This document shows, one piece after another, positions 14,401-27,345 of a stretch of DNA of 64,000 nt (the first letter of the stretch is position 1; the number at the start of each line of letters is the position of its first letter). Both the position numbers and the translations under genes were made by a program. The stretch covers positions 1,475,173 to 1,539,172 of the forward strand of contig JAQGDQ010000007.1 of NCBI GenBank assembly GCA_030141605.1, written 5' to 3'. Under the pieces are notes generated by a model. It was not told the DNA's origin. It saw only the letters and a list, made by a program, of their open reading frames with translations, and did not search any database. The DNA comes from Tubiluchus corallicola (Eukaryota > Priapulida > Priapulimorpha > Priapulimorphida > Tubiluchidae).

Positions 14401-17400
14401 CGGTCCTGAAAATAATTATAAGTCTGGTTGCATTCCTTGTTTAGACACTATATGAGCTTAGTTTAGCTTTTCGTAGTAATCCTACACTTTTGATTTGATT
14501 TGACAGGTAGAATGTGACGGTGTAACTACATGTAGCATGTGATTGTGATCAACAGGGAAAGTCTGAAATTTCACTCCAATGACGTTTGTTTAGACTATCG
14601 GACATCTCTGTAATGACTGAATGACATTCAGAGTTGTCATTCTTGATGTCATCCTGTCCTAGCAAGCGTCGCGCGTCTAGACCATCGCTTTTCCTGATGG
14701 AAAACAAAACTAATCAACAAAAGCACTGTGGCCACATTAAGAAACAGACTTTTGATTGGGTAAATATCTCATCACAAAGCGCGTCACTCAAGAATTATAC
14801 AATTTGAATTCATCAGTATCGCATAAAGCGGTCATTCACGCGTGCACAGACTACCAGGAAAGCTTGCCACTCACTTTCACAACTAATCATCGGGTATACC
14901 CTACAATCTAAACGGACATTAATTACCCATAATACTCACAAATAACACTTCAACATGCAGAAACTAGCGCTTCCTAATTACTGTTGTTCGAATAAAATCC
15001 AAAGTAAAGACAGTTTAAATATTCTACTCCTATAATTTATATGACAAAAAAAATTATAGTTGAAACCAATATTAAGCAGACCATAATTAAGCAGACTTAC
15101 AATAGTTTGAATTACAGTAATTTTAACAGCCTGTGGATCTCGAATCTCAGTGGTAAATGATCTTTGTGTGAGCGCCATCAGCTGCTTTAGCCAACTTGCT
15201 TTGTACCTGGGCAGTCAAAGGATATAATTTGTATGTGAAATATGCCAAAAGTTTTAACCTAATAAAACAAAGATTAAGACTTAATCGTAGATACTAATTG
15301 ACGTTTTTATTCTTTCCTCAAAAGCATACATTAGAGAATGTATTGATGTTTTATTAGTGTTTAAGACAATAAATGTCAACCCTAATAAAATACTATTTAT
15401 TATTAACTAGGTGTAAGACACATACTAGGATGGAAAATTAAATTAAGTCACTAATTATAATTAAGCTTTCATGTTTCAAATAACAATATACTTACGGCGA
15501 TCCATAAACCAACAGTTCACCAAACTGAAAAAACAAAATAAAATTGTATATGTACGAAAACATATAGTTACAAAAATATGAGTTTACTCTAGTCTATATT
15601 ACATATTTGTTTAAGTGTAGTTGCTTCAGTTTAAGTGCAATAATTAAGAATAACTAAGAATTCTTACGTCATAGAGTTGCTTGTTCTCGTTGTCCTCCTT
15701 AATCACTTGTTTTATTACTCCACGTTCTGCTGATATCTCAAATGCGTCGCAGATTTTCTAAAAAATGTCCACACTCTTTACCATTCTTTGACTGATAGGC
15801 GCTTTTAGATTGATCACGTTATATGCCATAAGCAAATTTTAAACTTGGGAAAGGGATTTTTTATGGTTATCGTGGTATTTAGACTTAGTTCGTAAACCAT
15901 TTTAGCTGGACACCAAACTTTTAAAACATTACAAAGCTACACACAACTATGTGGAAGTTAATGACAAATTTCAAATCGGTCAGTGATAAAATTATAGAAT
16001 TTATAAAATTACGCCAAGGATAATCAGAAAGATGCCCAAAAATTTGGCGTTTCGAACCGAGGGCTCTCCAGTAATTAAGCTGTATAGTAATTAGGAGTTT
16101 AGTAATGAAAAGAAAGTTGCACGATTTTGCCACTGACAGCCGAAGAACTCTTCACGGGTTATAGCGATTACAAATTATAGTTCTTAATTATCTTAACTAT
16201 CAATCCTGGTAAATTTTTACACCCGTTTAATTTTTTTTACTCCTCATCCCTTTGCATAACCACGTTTATACTTCCATCAGAAATACACGAACCTCAATTT
16301 TATCTCTGCATTGCGTTTCTTTTGCCGGAATGACGGCTAGAATGTCCACATAATAGTCTGCAGGGTTGAATTTTGGGGGGCATCTCAAATTCAGACTATC
16401 AAAATATCCATGAAGAGCTTTCGTTGAACCCAAATATGCTACTCTGCCTTCTGCCATCAACAGCAGCCTGAAAACCGTAAACACCGTAACTTGAATGCAA
16501 CATTATTCCTTCATAACCTTCATTATCAGGAATCCAAAATAATAAAGGAATGGAATGTGTTTTTTGCTTTACGGGTTACCATCTGGTTTTTTAGCTGTGA
16601 CTATTGCTAGTTGATAACTTAATTAAAGTCACTTGAATTTTCAAGTGATGTTATGTAGTTTTATGGTTGTTAGAGGCTGAATAAAACCATGTAGCCAAAT
16701 GTTGCAATTTTCAATACAAATGTTTTCAAAACTAGTTTGGGCACCTTTTACCCTTCGTTATTCTCGAGCAAATCTGAAGTATGTGTACTTCGCATCCAAA
16801 TCAACACATTTTAGAAAACCAAAAATCCATAAGCAAAACAAATTCATTTGGTAGTCTGGATAGGCAAAACTGGTACAATAAAGAAATCTATAACAGTCGT
16901 ACTTTACCTGTCAAACATAGCGTACAATTCCGACGCAGGCTGATGTATGGTACACAGAATAGTTCGTCCTTTACTAGCCATGTCTTTCATGACCATGACA
17001 ACATTTTGTGCCATAAAAGAATCTAAGCCAGAAGTCGGTTCGTCACAAAACATTAACTTTGGGTCTGTTAACACCTAGTAATTAGAAAAAAGCTTAAATA
17101 AATTATGATTCAACAGACGATGCCTCTAGATAGAGTTTAGTTTTGAGACGGCCATAGCCTTCGCTCTATTAGTATAGGAATACAATATTATCATAACTGA
17201 TCAGCGACTGTAACTCATATATTGAAAAATGCTGAGCGTGAGTTACAGTTTAAGCTTGCCATGTGGGTATATGAAGACAAACGTTGGATGCAAACAAGCA
17301 AAAATGTGTACAATCTCATCTTATCTCAATTCTCTAATCTCCTATCTCTAATAAAAACACTGTTGGAATTTCAAGTTCCTAGTTCCTTTGGGTCACGGCT

Positions 17401-20400
17401 ACTTTTGCCAACATCCGAAAAGCTCTAACTGCAAATTGGATGTTCAAGTTGGTTTAAAAAAAGAGCTAAAGATTTGGCTAGTTTTGGTGGTATTGAACTC
17501 TTTAAAAATGCTTGATTATTGTTACTAAACTTAGAACATTCATTTGGTGCTAACAGAAAAGGGGATTTTCGTATATGTTTAAATACTATTTTTGTTCTTC
17601 CCCAGCATGTAATGGCAACAAAATTGAGTTTTTATATAAAGGGTATGAACGGAATCCTATACATAAGAAAGCGTGAATAGGAATTTATACCTTCTAATAT
17701 GTAGAACTCTGGGAATTCCCCTTTCTACAGGAATTTAATTTTTATTCCAATTCCATTCATTTTTCCACAAAAGGTATTCTCATAGGAATTCCACCGAATA
17801 CCCATACATAAGAAATTAAAGTTAAGCATGCATGCTTTAAATAAGAGCGTACGTACTTCACACGCAAACGCGAGACGTTTTTTCTCTCCTCCTGAAATGC
17901 CTTTCATTCTGCCAGGAATACCAATCAGCGTATTCTCGCATGACTTGAGACTAAACTGCAATATTTAATGAAATCGCTTTAGTTCATGTTCTGGCTTGAA
18001 ACATACATAAAATTTTCACTTTTCAGACCTTTTAGTTTTTTTATTTCATAGTTAGTATCATCGTAACTGAATAAGATGCTCAGATGACTATAAAATTAAT
18101 ATTAATTGCTGCAGTTTTTTAAAAGTAGCAGTATAAAAATTTTATAGTACTTCAAAAGTTTTTACGGGAAATCAGAGTTTCGCTTGAGAGAAAACTAGAG
18201 TTTCAAGCTGCTGTAATTTGCCTACTTTAAAACAAATAGAATTTTGTTCATATGTTGCGTGGAATTTTTTTGCACATGATAGCTTAAAAACGACATCTAC
18301 TTTATTAGCCTTTTCTCCAAAATTTAGCAATTAAATGTAATAAATATTCGTTACTTCAATCAACGCCTCTTCTACTTTTTCCATACGCTGTTGGTAAGAT
18401 AACTTTTCATCCATCCTTAAAAGAGCCTATAAATTGAAGAAATGTTTATTAAAACCAGCCAATCATTCTACGTATTCTCCCAACTTTGCTTTTAAAATAG
18501 CAGAACAGAAAAGTTTTAAAATTCGGACTGTTATATCTTTGAGTTTTCTGTTGCTCACGTGAATTTTAAGGATTCACGGTGGTAAATGAAACGTCTGCTA
18601 TAATACATTACATATAAAATGTACGGAGGAGGAAGATCAAGAGGTTGAGTAACACGAATGTGTGTGAATGAGTCTGTACTTCAATAAATAGGACCTTAGG
18701 TTCAACCTTGAATGTTATTGAGTTACCCATTCGGCGAAAGCAGCTGGATTTTATCACTAGAAATGCACGAAATAAATTGGTTTAGTTCAATTTTGACTAT
18801 TATCGCGTTTACTCATTTTTCTCGAAAGCACCTGAATTTTATTACTTGTAATGCAACTAATTTGCTGCTGCTTCAAACTCAGCAGCTTGGTCAGTCAGAG
18901 GGCATCATTTGCGATAAATTTTAAATAATAAATACAACTAACGTTTTATTTTAATCATTACTATTGAGCGAGTAAGGTTTCCAATCTACTTAGGTAAATT
19001 GCCTACATATAGTATTCTATTCTGTCTACCGCAACTAACACATGATGAGAGTACTATTGTTGTTTTAGTTATGTAGACAAGCTGAGTAACTGTTTTCAAG
19101 TGATTAAGCTTGTTTTCAGAAAAAAGTATCAAAAAGTAGGCCTACCTGAAACTTTAAATGTTCTCTCACGGTAAGCATACCAAGAAAGAGATCGTCTTGC
19201 TGGACATAGGCTGAAATAGATCGTATGCCAGGTCCAAGAAAATGGCCATTTATTTTCACCGTACCATGCAGAGTAAACGCACTAGTGTGCCTGTGCGTAA
19301 GCACATTTAATAGTGTACTTTTCCCAGAACCACTGAAATTTAGATTTACACTTATTTATTACATCTTAATGCAAAGAACAATACACATTTAATTTAGTCT
19401 AATACACATTTACATTTAACATGTAACATGTGATTATGTACCATGTGCAATAAAACAAAATAATAGCGACAGTATTATATCGACAATCGGATTGCCCGTC
19501 CCACTACCACGCGTGACGAGTAGCACAACTGTTTATATTTACGAAGTATGGATTCGCAGTAGCCAACTAATCCGACTTTAAGGATGCAGCTCCCGATATC
19601 GCGTACGAAACAATAGAAGCTAAGCTACTGATGATTGTTGGCAATACAATAAAAATCAATTTACAATTATTATATTCACATTAGGCAAAAAGACTGAAGC
19701 TCTATTTATTTGTAAATTTACAATTAAATAAAAACCACTTGCAAATTTAGTTAATAACTGTATTATAAGTCCAACACTTGAAAATTTTTAGTTGATTTGT
19801 TGCAAATTCTAATAAAATTACATTATCGTCAACAGATAGATCTCTGTAAGTTTTACTCTTCTTAAATTGAATTATTCATCTGTGCATAGGCTTATAACTT
19901 TGGTGAAGTATTATTCATATATGATTATACCTTGAAGACCACGATGACGACGACGACAAAATGATGATGATGTCAAGTGATGACGAAGATAATAACGATG
20001 ATGATGTCGGTGACAACAATGATAACGACAATGACGACAATGTTTTGACAGGGATGATGAAGAGATGAAGACAGTAACAGCGATGATTACTTTGAAAAAA
20101 ACTGCAATCATAAAGAAAATGATAAAGATTACCTGGCTCCCATAATGGCTAGCAGAGTTCCACCTTCTACATATCCAGTAACTATAACATGATAATACTA
20201 CGTTTCATAAACTTGACTGTACAGTTTGTTAATTTTACGCCCTCACATTCTGTTTAAGTAGATATCTGTTTGGTTTAGATTATGTTTATGAAAATTGTGT
20301 TGTCAATTTACGTATGTAGTTTAATTGGTCAAATTCGTTATATCATCTTTCAAAGAATTACTAATTTATTTTTTATTTTAACGCACTAATAAATTAGGTT

Positions 20401-21497
20401 AATAGTACTGTTTTAAATTTTTAGGCACCTGACAATGCTGTCGAAATGTTGTGTTCAAACCTTAGTTACTAGTAAAAGCATTTAGTAATGGGGTTTTACA
20501 TACTTAAGTATTGTGGTGTAATCTTGCGGTTTTAAGCAAACTATTCGCACTAATTTCTCTCCTTTCAAACATAAACTTAACAGAAATAATCGTGTTCGCT
20601 ACACTGTTTTGCTTATTCAATTATTGCTTCACATTGCTTTTCATCTAAGGAAGAATAATTGTCTATAAAAATGAAGAGCTACATTTGGTTGGTAGCTGAA
20701 AAGCATCAATTATGGTGCTGTGATAAGAAGAAAGAAAACTCACTGTCATTCTTGTCCTACATAAATAAACTTACACAAAATAAACATCAAAACAATAATA
20801 CCATTTCGAAGAACATGCTTCGCGTGTGTCCGTTTTCGTTGGTAACCCATATTTGAGTTGTGACTTTCATGATGTGTCCATACATTTATTTCCTCCCAAG
20901 TTAAGGTAATCTGAAAAAGTTGGACGTCGGATTAAGAGTGCACAAAATGAAACGTAACTAACTGACACGAAAAGGGCCGGTTTATGAAATGTACGTAGTT
21001 TGTACTACTGTGCCTAGTTTGTGTTAGGTTTGAAGCCCCAAACACTGCAGCATTTCCTGCATTTCATCCACTCGGAAAGCTTCTTCTACAACTGATAATA
21101 ATTTTGCTTATCACTCCTAAAGTCCTCTATCTCTCTGAAGGTTTAGCTTACTTAACTGAAAAGCTAGGCGATTGTAACTAACATATTTTTAGGGATGCCA
21201 TTAATAGCCTCAAAAAGAATTTTTGTAGAGGCCATTGTGGCTAATTAGCTAACCGGCAAATCGTTTCTAGCAGCAGATTTTTTATCTATTATCATCAACC
21301 TGCTATTAGACTATTCGACATGTTGTTTAAAAAATAATATTCTCACATTAAGTGCACAAAAATTTGGGCTCAATAATGTTCAGTACTGCAGTAGTTTTGT
21401 TTCATAAGCATGTACTGTTACAAAATGAGCCCTCGTTTATATATGTAATGGACCTTAGCAGATAGCTACTTCGATAATAATATTAATAATAATGATA

Positions 21498-21584
<87 letters not shown>

Positions 21585-21812
21585 AATAATAATAATAATA
21601 ATGTCACTTACCGTTTCAACCTCACTAATACCAAGCACACATGTAGCTAGGCGGTCAAGCAGCTTGATGTCCCTTGTTTCGAATTGAACAGCTGGTTCCA
21701 AATCATGTTCCACTTCACCCAGACTTTCTTCATAGGCTTTGTTTTCAATGCCATCTACATCTACATTTAACTGATCATCGTGAATAATAGGTTCGTGAAG
21801 CGAAGCAGCCAT
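5488..21812 (-). CDS. Gene 1: white-like ABCG half-transporter, 19 exons, complete
   Basis: Predicted 674-aa ABC half-transporter of the white/ABCG family, acting in a membrane as a dimer; substrate unknown (white proteins move pigment precursors). Coding exons in transcript order: 21812-21612, 20910-20802, 20181-20133, 19332-19146, 18426-18355, 17955-17857, 17074-16908, 16467-16293, 15757-15668, 15524-15496, 15206-15101, 14107-13976, 13542-13450, 8708-8651, 8088-8011, 7249-7144, 6455-6355, 6243-6173, 5589-5488 (TAG). Lengths sum to 2025 nt in one frame. Motifs: Walker A GASGSGKST (residues 118-126, split by intron 3), YVQQDD Q-loop, [12 protein letters not shown] signature (from 226), Walker [14 protein letters not shown] (D250 E251), TIHQP H-loop (H283), then [10 protein letters not shown] linker and hydrophobic helices from about 430 to 670. 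Exon 18 carries the paired cysteines of the last extracellular loop. The start is the only Met opening exon 1. Intron 12 has a GC donor; intron 13 (4.7 kb) holds LINE relics. It is the most divergent intact paralog of the array. Confidence 0.9.
6780..6900 (+). mobile_element. tRNA-derived SINE-like head
   Basis: Contains GGGTTCAACTCCC, a perfect RNA polymerase III box B in a 4-bp stem. It is preceded by TAGCATAACTACCCGGCAAG and GCAGCAGATCTT, which read like the D-arm to anticodon-arm part of a tRNA-type SINE. No full cloverleaf with a paired acceptor stem is visible, so it is not a tRNA gene. It lies in intron 16 of gene 1. Where its 3' end lies is unknown. Confidence 0.4.
9270..11690 (-). 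mobile_element. Decayed non-LTR retrotransposon (gag CCHC, endonuclease, RT C-terminus)
   Basis: On the minus strand, in order: two CCHC knuckles ([14 protein letters not shown], then [13 protein letters not shown]) at 11681-11478; an apurinic-type endonuclease with [36 protein letters not shown] and SVIDLIL pieces (about 11400-10850); a fragment before the RT core ([21 protein letters not shown]) near 10330-10140; and a C-terminal stretch ([17 protein letters not shown]) near 9990, followed by an RNase H/tail-like GRGYNSF segment near 9560. There are stops and frame changes throughout, and the catalytic RT core was not found, so it is internally deleted and dead. The order and EN/RT types fit a jockey/CR1-like LINE. 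It lies in intron 13 of gene 1, in the same orientation as the gene. Confidence 0.7.
11745..12350 (+). mobile_element. 201-codon ORF, probable LINE reverse transcriptase C-terminal fragment
   Basis: Uninterrupted 201-codon ORF on the strand opposite to gene 1, in intron 13. Its middle ([14 protein letters not shown], then [20 protein letters not shown], then SALLAGV) resembles the region just after the RT palm in LINE polyproteins, where YLGS.FT, KK.DVPF.VK and ALL..LLYG patterns recur. The first 90 residues are unrecognised, and no RT catalytic motif is present. It is head-to-head with the minus-strand LINE relic. It could be a separate element's 3' end; a host function cannot be excluded, but nothing supports one. 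Confidence 0.45.
13974..13975 (-). other. GC splice donor, gene 1 intron 12
   Basis: Exon 12 ends CTG and is followed by GCAAGT. The position matches the GT donors of exon 12 in genes 3 and 4 to the base, and using it gives the family's 44 codons. GC donors normally have exactly this otherwise-consensus context. Confidence 0.75.
19920..20060. repeat. Imperfect GAT/GAC trinucleotide tract
   Basis: GATGACGACGACGAC and GATGATGATG words in intron 3 of gene 1, just downstream of exon 3. Confidence 0.7.
21478..21601. repeat. AAT/AAC microsatellite beside a splice donor
   Basis: (AAT)n, then (AAC)n, then (AAT)n. It ends four bases from the donor hexamer of intron 1 of gene 1 (21606-21611). Confidence 0.95.
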
Positions 21813-22492
21813 TCTAGCAAAGTGCTCATTAAAAGACAGCAGTGGTCTGTTCTAAAATATTAATCTCAAACCTTCTTGAAGCGCAATAACAAAAACAAAA
21901 TGATCACGCAAGTCCTAATTAATTCGTTCCACGCATGCAAATGTAATTTCAGAGTGAATTCAAGCTACGCGAAATAATTTTGTAAATGCGATAAATGCTC
22001 TATTTCAATAATTAAGGGTGAAAAACATATTAATTTAATTAAATAGAATACCTATGTGACCTTGGCTACACACTCGATCGCTTAATTGTGACTTTGACAA
22101 GGCTGATATATAGCTAACATTCTTCGTAAAACAGTGTTGTTGTAGTATTGTGAAGCACATACACATGCATTGTGATTGTGATTTTTTTGTAATTTATCAT
22201 GCATTCTTACCAAAAAATCTAATAAATTAACCATTTAGCAAGCATAATTAGTAGGTGAAAGTACAAAGTAGCCATCCAAAGTATAATATATGCAGGACTG
22301 TTGTTTTTAGTAAACAAAAATTTATGATACCTGTAATAATTAAACAAGTGCACGCGTGAGTGTGAATACGGTATAAAAACAGCAAGTAAAAATAACCAGG
22401 TTTGCGTACACAAATATTTTAATACAAAACGTTATACAGTTTTTATTGCATCACAAAGAATTATGTACAACTACACGCACGCACCTACGCGG

Positions 22493-22493
<1 letters not shown>

Positions 22494-22543
<50 letters not shown>
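22494..22543. repeat. CA dinucleotide microsatellite
   Basis: About 23 CA units in the spacer between gene 1 and the exon-19 relic. Confidence 0.95.
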
Positions 22544-22545
<2 letters not shown>

Positions 22546-22815
22546 AAGTAAATAAATCATTCTAGATGAGACATAGTGTGATTAACAGCTAGAATCAAAC
22601 ATCAATTACCACCTTTGACAGCGTGTCTCATGTATACCAGTCTAAATTCAGCCTTGATTCAGGAAATTTAAAGCATATCTTTAAAACTCTTACAGTTTTG
22701 AAACAAATCAATATATTCAGATTAAATTCAACCTAATTTAGATTTTCAAAACTTAGATAATTAAGGGTTTTTAATTTTGCGCTTTAAAGACCAGACCAGC
22801 AGACGTCACATCAAC

Positions 22816-22917
22816 CTAGCTTGCTTTCCTGGTGCAGAATGACAGAATGCTGAAATCCAGAAACCTATGTCTGACTAGAAGCACAAATAACAAACCGATG
22901 TTCAGATACATGTTATC
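22816..22917 (-). pseudogene. Relic last exon (exon 19) of a lost ABCG copy
   Basis: The 102 nt read [14 protein letters not shown] and end at TAG, with exactly the length of exon 19 in genes 1-4. The base pair before it is CGG where the others have CAG, so the 3' splice site is lost. The conserved AGYR of the last helix has become VRHR. Sequence up to about 23260 resembles intron 18 of genes 2/3 in patches (for example the TCTGGCTTCTTAAA stretch) and then stops matching. No further exons of this copy were found up to gene 2. It is the truncated 3' end of a former array member between genes 1 and 2. Confidence 0.75.
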
Positions 22918-23298
22918 CCGAAAAAAGACACAGAGAAAACATTATAGCAAGCTTACAGAAGAAAAAATGAGTCAGACTGGCTTATAGACCAAATTGCTGT
23001 TAATGCTATATGACACTTGCTATAATGCTATGTTTGTTTTAACACGGCTAACCAGTCACACAGTACCAAACATTTTCTTCAATAAATGAACTCAGTAGTG
23101 GGATATCGCTCAACTACATCAATTTCTGTCTGGCTTCTTAAAGCATGCGGTCACAAGTCCTAAAAACTGAAACTTTTTGTAGCACGTATCTGCTCTCTAC
23201 ACCTCGTGAAACAAAAGCTCTCTTTGTAAATAGAAGAATACATAGAAGATAAATGCAAGATCAGCAGTTAAATTAATATTTATTAGCTGGTACTAACA

Positions 23299-23388
<90 letters not shown>

Positions 23389-23405
23389 TATTTATTTATT
23401 TTATT
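23299..23405. repeat. ATT trinucleotide microsatellite
   Basis: More than 30 ATT units followed by TTTA units. Placed just where similarity of the 22.8-kb relic to genes 2/3 ends. Confidence 0.95.
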
Positions 23406-24799
23406 TCAGACATTTATATTCCATAGAAGAAGAATAAAATAAGGCACAAGTAAAAACACAAAGTTAGCTTACAGAAACGTAGTAAACTTATATACAAGAA
23501 AGGTCTTATATCGTCTTAAACTTAGATCGTCTTTCTTTTGTTGAAAGATACATAATACATAATAATACATAATTTTGATGCATAACAATTTAGGACTACT
23601 TCTCAATATTTATGCTGTTTATTTACGCTGCAGTTTGACGAGTCTAATGCTACTATAAACACATGCAAATTTAACTTTCTAAACAGCTTTAGCTTAGAGT
23701 AAATCTTGTATATTGGCCACTGTCTTCACCCATTAATGACGTCATATCCATTTCTGCAGTGGCACCAGTCTTGGTACTACATGCTGCACTTTGAACTTTG
23801 AAGCAGAAATAATCTTATGTTCGATGTTGTAAACGATGAACTCCTCAAAGAAATCGTAAAAAGTATCACATGTATCCCCCTACCGGACAGCCCAGCCCAG
23901 CCCAGCCATAAAACTGTCAATTTGAAATTTGTGCAAAATACAGTTTAGGTACGACACAATATCTTGACAGCAATACGCCTGACACTTTTTCTGAAACCAG
24001 AAATTTCCAAATTGCCTGTTTTAAATATTAGCCGTATTGTGATATTGCTGACCTTAATCAGAATTAGGATTACTGGAGAAATTGATAAAATGACCTACGC
24101 CGTAACAAAAACCTATTGACGTCACTTGACTCACTACTTACACAAAGACTGTAAATGTCGTATCTATTGATGTCAACACCCCCAACCTCCACTGCCGTTA
24201 TCACCTAACCTCTAATGGCGTTAAAGTTAAAAAATCAGCCTAAGATATTTCATCTTTTTGAAAAGTTTTGCATATTTCCCCCAAAGGTCAAAAATCAACA
24301 TGATGGCTGAAGCAGCTCCATGTTTCTGACTTTGCCCTCTTTTATGCTACCAACTATTGGTCTTACTTATTAAACATAGTTGTAACTACTGCTTAATTAG
24401 GTCTAAGTTAACAGAAGTACAATGCTAAGAAATTCACTAAATATAGGCTTGAGCTTGAAGTAAAAGTTCCAAAAATTTATGCTGAAGGAGCGCATAAAAC
24501 TGCAATTCAGGCTAGAAAAAGTAAAAATACGTTCTTTTTGGGGTGGCAAAAAAACTTTCATAAAGCTTCAATAAATTATTAGTCCTGCTCTGGCTGATTC
24601 ACTCTGAAGTTTTAAGAACAGAATTGATTATATGCCACTAGTTTAATCAAAATTGAAAGTCAGTAGAATGATCTAATCCAAGTTTTGCATGGAAGACATT
24701 TTCGACCCGTTTAACAGGTGAAATGTAAAAAAAGTAAAAAAAAATACGAAACTGAAATGATAAAGTTATCTAGGAGGATGGGATTTCGCAAGAAAACTC

Positions 24800-24886
24800 A
24801 TGGGCACAGGAAACAGATTGGATTAATCAGCACTGGAAACAGACTAGATTCACAACGGCACAGGAAACAGGTTGGATTCATTTTTA
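24800..24886. repeat. Three copies of a 27-bp minisatellite
   Basis: Units begin GGCACAGGAAACAGATTGGA, GCACTGGAAACAGACTAGAT and GGCACAGGAAACAGGTTGGA. They sit within a 99-codon ORF that I do not regard as a gene. Confidence 0.8.
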
Positions 24887-27292
24887 CGCCAGGTGTGCAG
24901 CTTCAAAAGTGCAGCCGGTTCATCCACCCGATAGCTTCATACTCTCATGAGCACAAGTTTACCCGCCATAGTGATTATATCATTCAATTTGAGCATCAAA
25001 AGCAATTTAATTTTTAAGCAGCAGGATTCGTCTAATATCTTATTTGACTTTTGACAAAAATTTCTCAACAAGATCTTATATAAAATATTCGAAGTCAGTA
25101 GGTCAGTTGCTCAAATGGCTCATTTTGTTCAGCAACATAACCTGGAGCAAAGTGCGATATCACCTAATAAAATGCGCCAAATAGTCTTCTTTAAATTCAT
25201 GGAAGAAACAATTTAACTATTATGTGCGATTAATGCCATAACAAAAACTCAAGTGTTTGTAATAATACTTAAAGAGAAACAATAGGGAACTTTCACAAAG
25301 AATTTTCCGTACAAAGTCCTGTTATGTAGCATTACCCTTATGTACTTGTGTGATGTCTTATGTAATTGAAAAATAAAGTTTGTAATCATTTAAAATGTGT
25401 GCGCGAACTGGTAAATACATTTCAGGGTGCACAACTGGGTCACCAAAAAATACAATTGATCTTATTGACAATGTAAAGTACTTGAAGCTTTTGCTTAGTT
25501 GTCGAAGAATAAGCTACGAAATTGTTTAAAATGGTTTACCGTTAAAATTTAGTAAGTAGCAAATTCTGAGGAGCATTTTCTTGTGCTTTTATTATTTTGA
25601 TAACTCGGTCAGTATGGTGATAATCGTACATAGTAGTCGACTGATTTCGAATTACATCCAGAAGTGGTCTTCTCTACTGCTGATATCTCAAGGCACACGC
25701 GTACTGTTGCCCCCGTCCCCTGGCTATGCAAACAAATGGCGCTTGAAAAGAATGATAATTTAGTTAACTACCTTAGTAGAATATTCGTTTTGTTAAATTT
25801 AAAGATATGACCTTTTTAAAACAGCAGTTGTTACCACAAAACAGAAAAACATGGAGCTGAAAAAGCAAAACATGTAAACAATGGAGCTAAAGAGCAAACG
25901 TGTAAATAACTATATAAATGTATATAAGAAACGAGTTAATCTAATGAACAAATCATTTGAAAAGAGCTGCAGTTCAACTCAAGTTGCACAATATACATCG
26001 TGTGTTGGGGTCTGAGTCATTAATGCTGTTACAGACTCACGATTACATTTTGGTACCAAGTTTAACTTAACCGGAAATGCGGAAAAGTTGAAGTGAAGTC
26101 TGGATTTAAAAGAGGGACATTCTGTTTACAAGACATCATGTATTTATGACCGAACAAAAATCATAGACGGTTTCTTACTATCAAAAACCGTTTAAGTTAG
26201 ACCGAATAAACTGTCCGGTGATTTCGAAGCTTATCAAGTAAAAAAGCTGTAGCTGTAACGAACAATCATGATTTGACACTTTAGTCCGAAATAAGCAGAT
26301 ATTAGCTTAGAGCTGAAACTTTTAAAATCCTAACTATACTAAATAAACATAGAATTAAATTAACTCTAGCTAATGATTATAAAAACAAAATTAGTTACAT
26401 ACCTCTTCGTCATGTTAAAACACTTGTCAAAAATTCAGAAGTTTTTGGTCAAAAGTCTATAGCTGATTCGAATTTAGAACGCAGACGCCTGTAATCAAAA
26501 ATCTTTAGTTAGTCTGGCAGGAAAAGCGCGGATTATTAAAATTACTACTCGATTAATTATAACATATCGTAGTCAGATAATTTTCCAACTGGTTATTCCC
26601 AGTCGAATTTTCTGCTGGTTTGTTTCCGTTTCGCCTTGTCTCAATGACAAAAAAATTAAATGGAAAAATCGATAGAACAGGACAGGCAAACACATATTGA
26701 GAAGAAACAACGGATAGCAAGAGATATTCAAGCTTTGAAAATAAAATCTGTAAAAGAACATTATACAGCTCTGGCTGATGTAATTTAAGTTACGCCTGTT
26801 TAATGCAGGCAACGACGTAAACGAGTCCGTCAACGTGAAACCTAGTTTGTTATTTGTAAACCCTCAAATTAATTTTTGTGTAGGCTTATATAGGATTTAA
26901 ATTTATTCGAACTAGAATTAAAGCTGTAAACTTTTAATCTTAACTTCTAACCAGTAGGCTTGGTAAGCAAAAGTGTGTGACCACTTGTAACAGTGTCCGC
27001 CATAACTTATTTTGACCAGTAAGTCTACTTACACAGCTCACTGTACCGTACGTTGACTCAGCACAGAACAATAGAACAAATATTAAATGCACATAATATA
27101 TAAAGCACCATAATTACGCTTTGACCATTGACGTCTCTAAGCCGAAAGAGTAATTTGGACGTGTCACGGGTTTTTATATGCAGACTGCAGTGTATCCTGT
27201 TCCTTGCGTAGCATGTATACAGAATGTTTTATACGGTTTATTTTACCACCGGTAATAATAGTTTCAAGACCATCATGTGCCTTCGTGCTAAA

Positions 27293-27345
27293 GTATTCTC
27301 TCTCTCACTCTCATCGCTCGCTCTCTCTCTTTCTGTTCTCTTTGT
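27293..27345. repeat. CT-rich tract in unit A
   Basis: TCTCTCTCTCAC and GCTCTCTCTCTTTC runs. The counterpart in unit B is at 40290-40342. Confidence 0.75.

Noticed and set aside
19920-20060. His-rich frame on the minus strand
   Set aside because: Created by the GAT/GAC repeat within intron 3 of gene 1.
21813-21900. Trans-splice acceptor for a spliced leader above gene 1
   Set aside because: A TTTTAG-type site exists near 21855, but nothing in the window shows that this genome uses trans-splicing.
24718-25017. 99-codon plus-strand frame with internal repeats
   Set aside because: Made by a 27-bp minisatellite; no family resemblance and no splice context.
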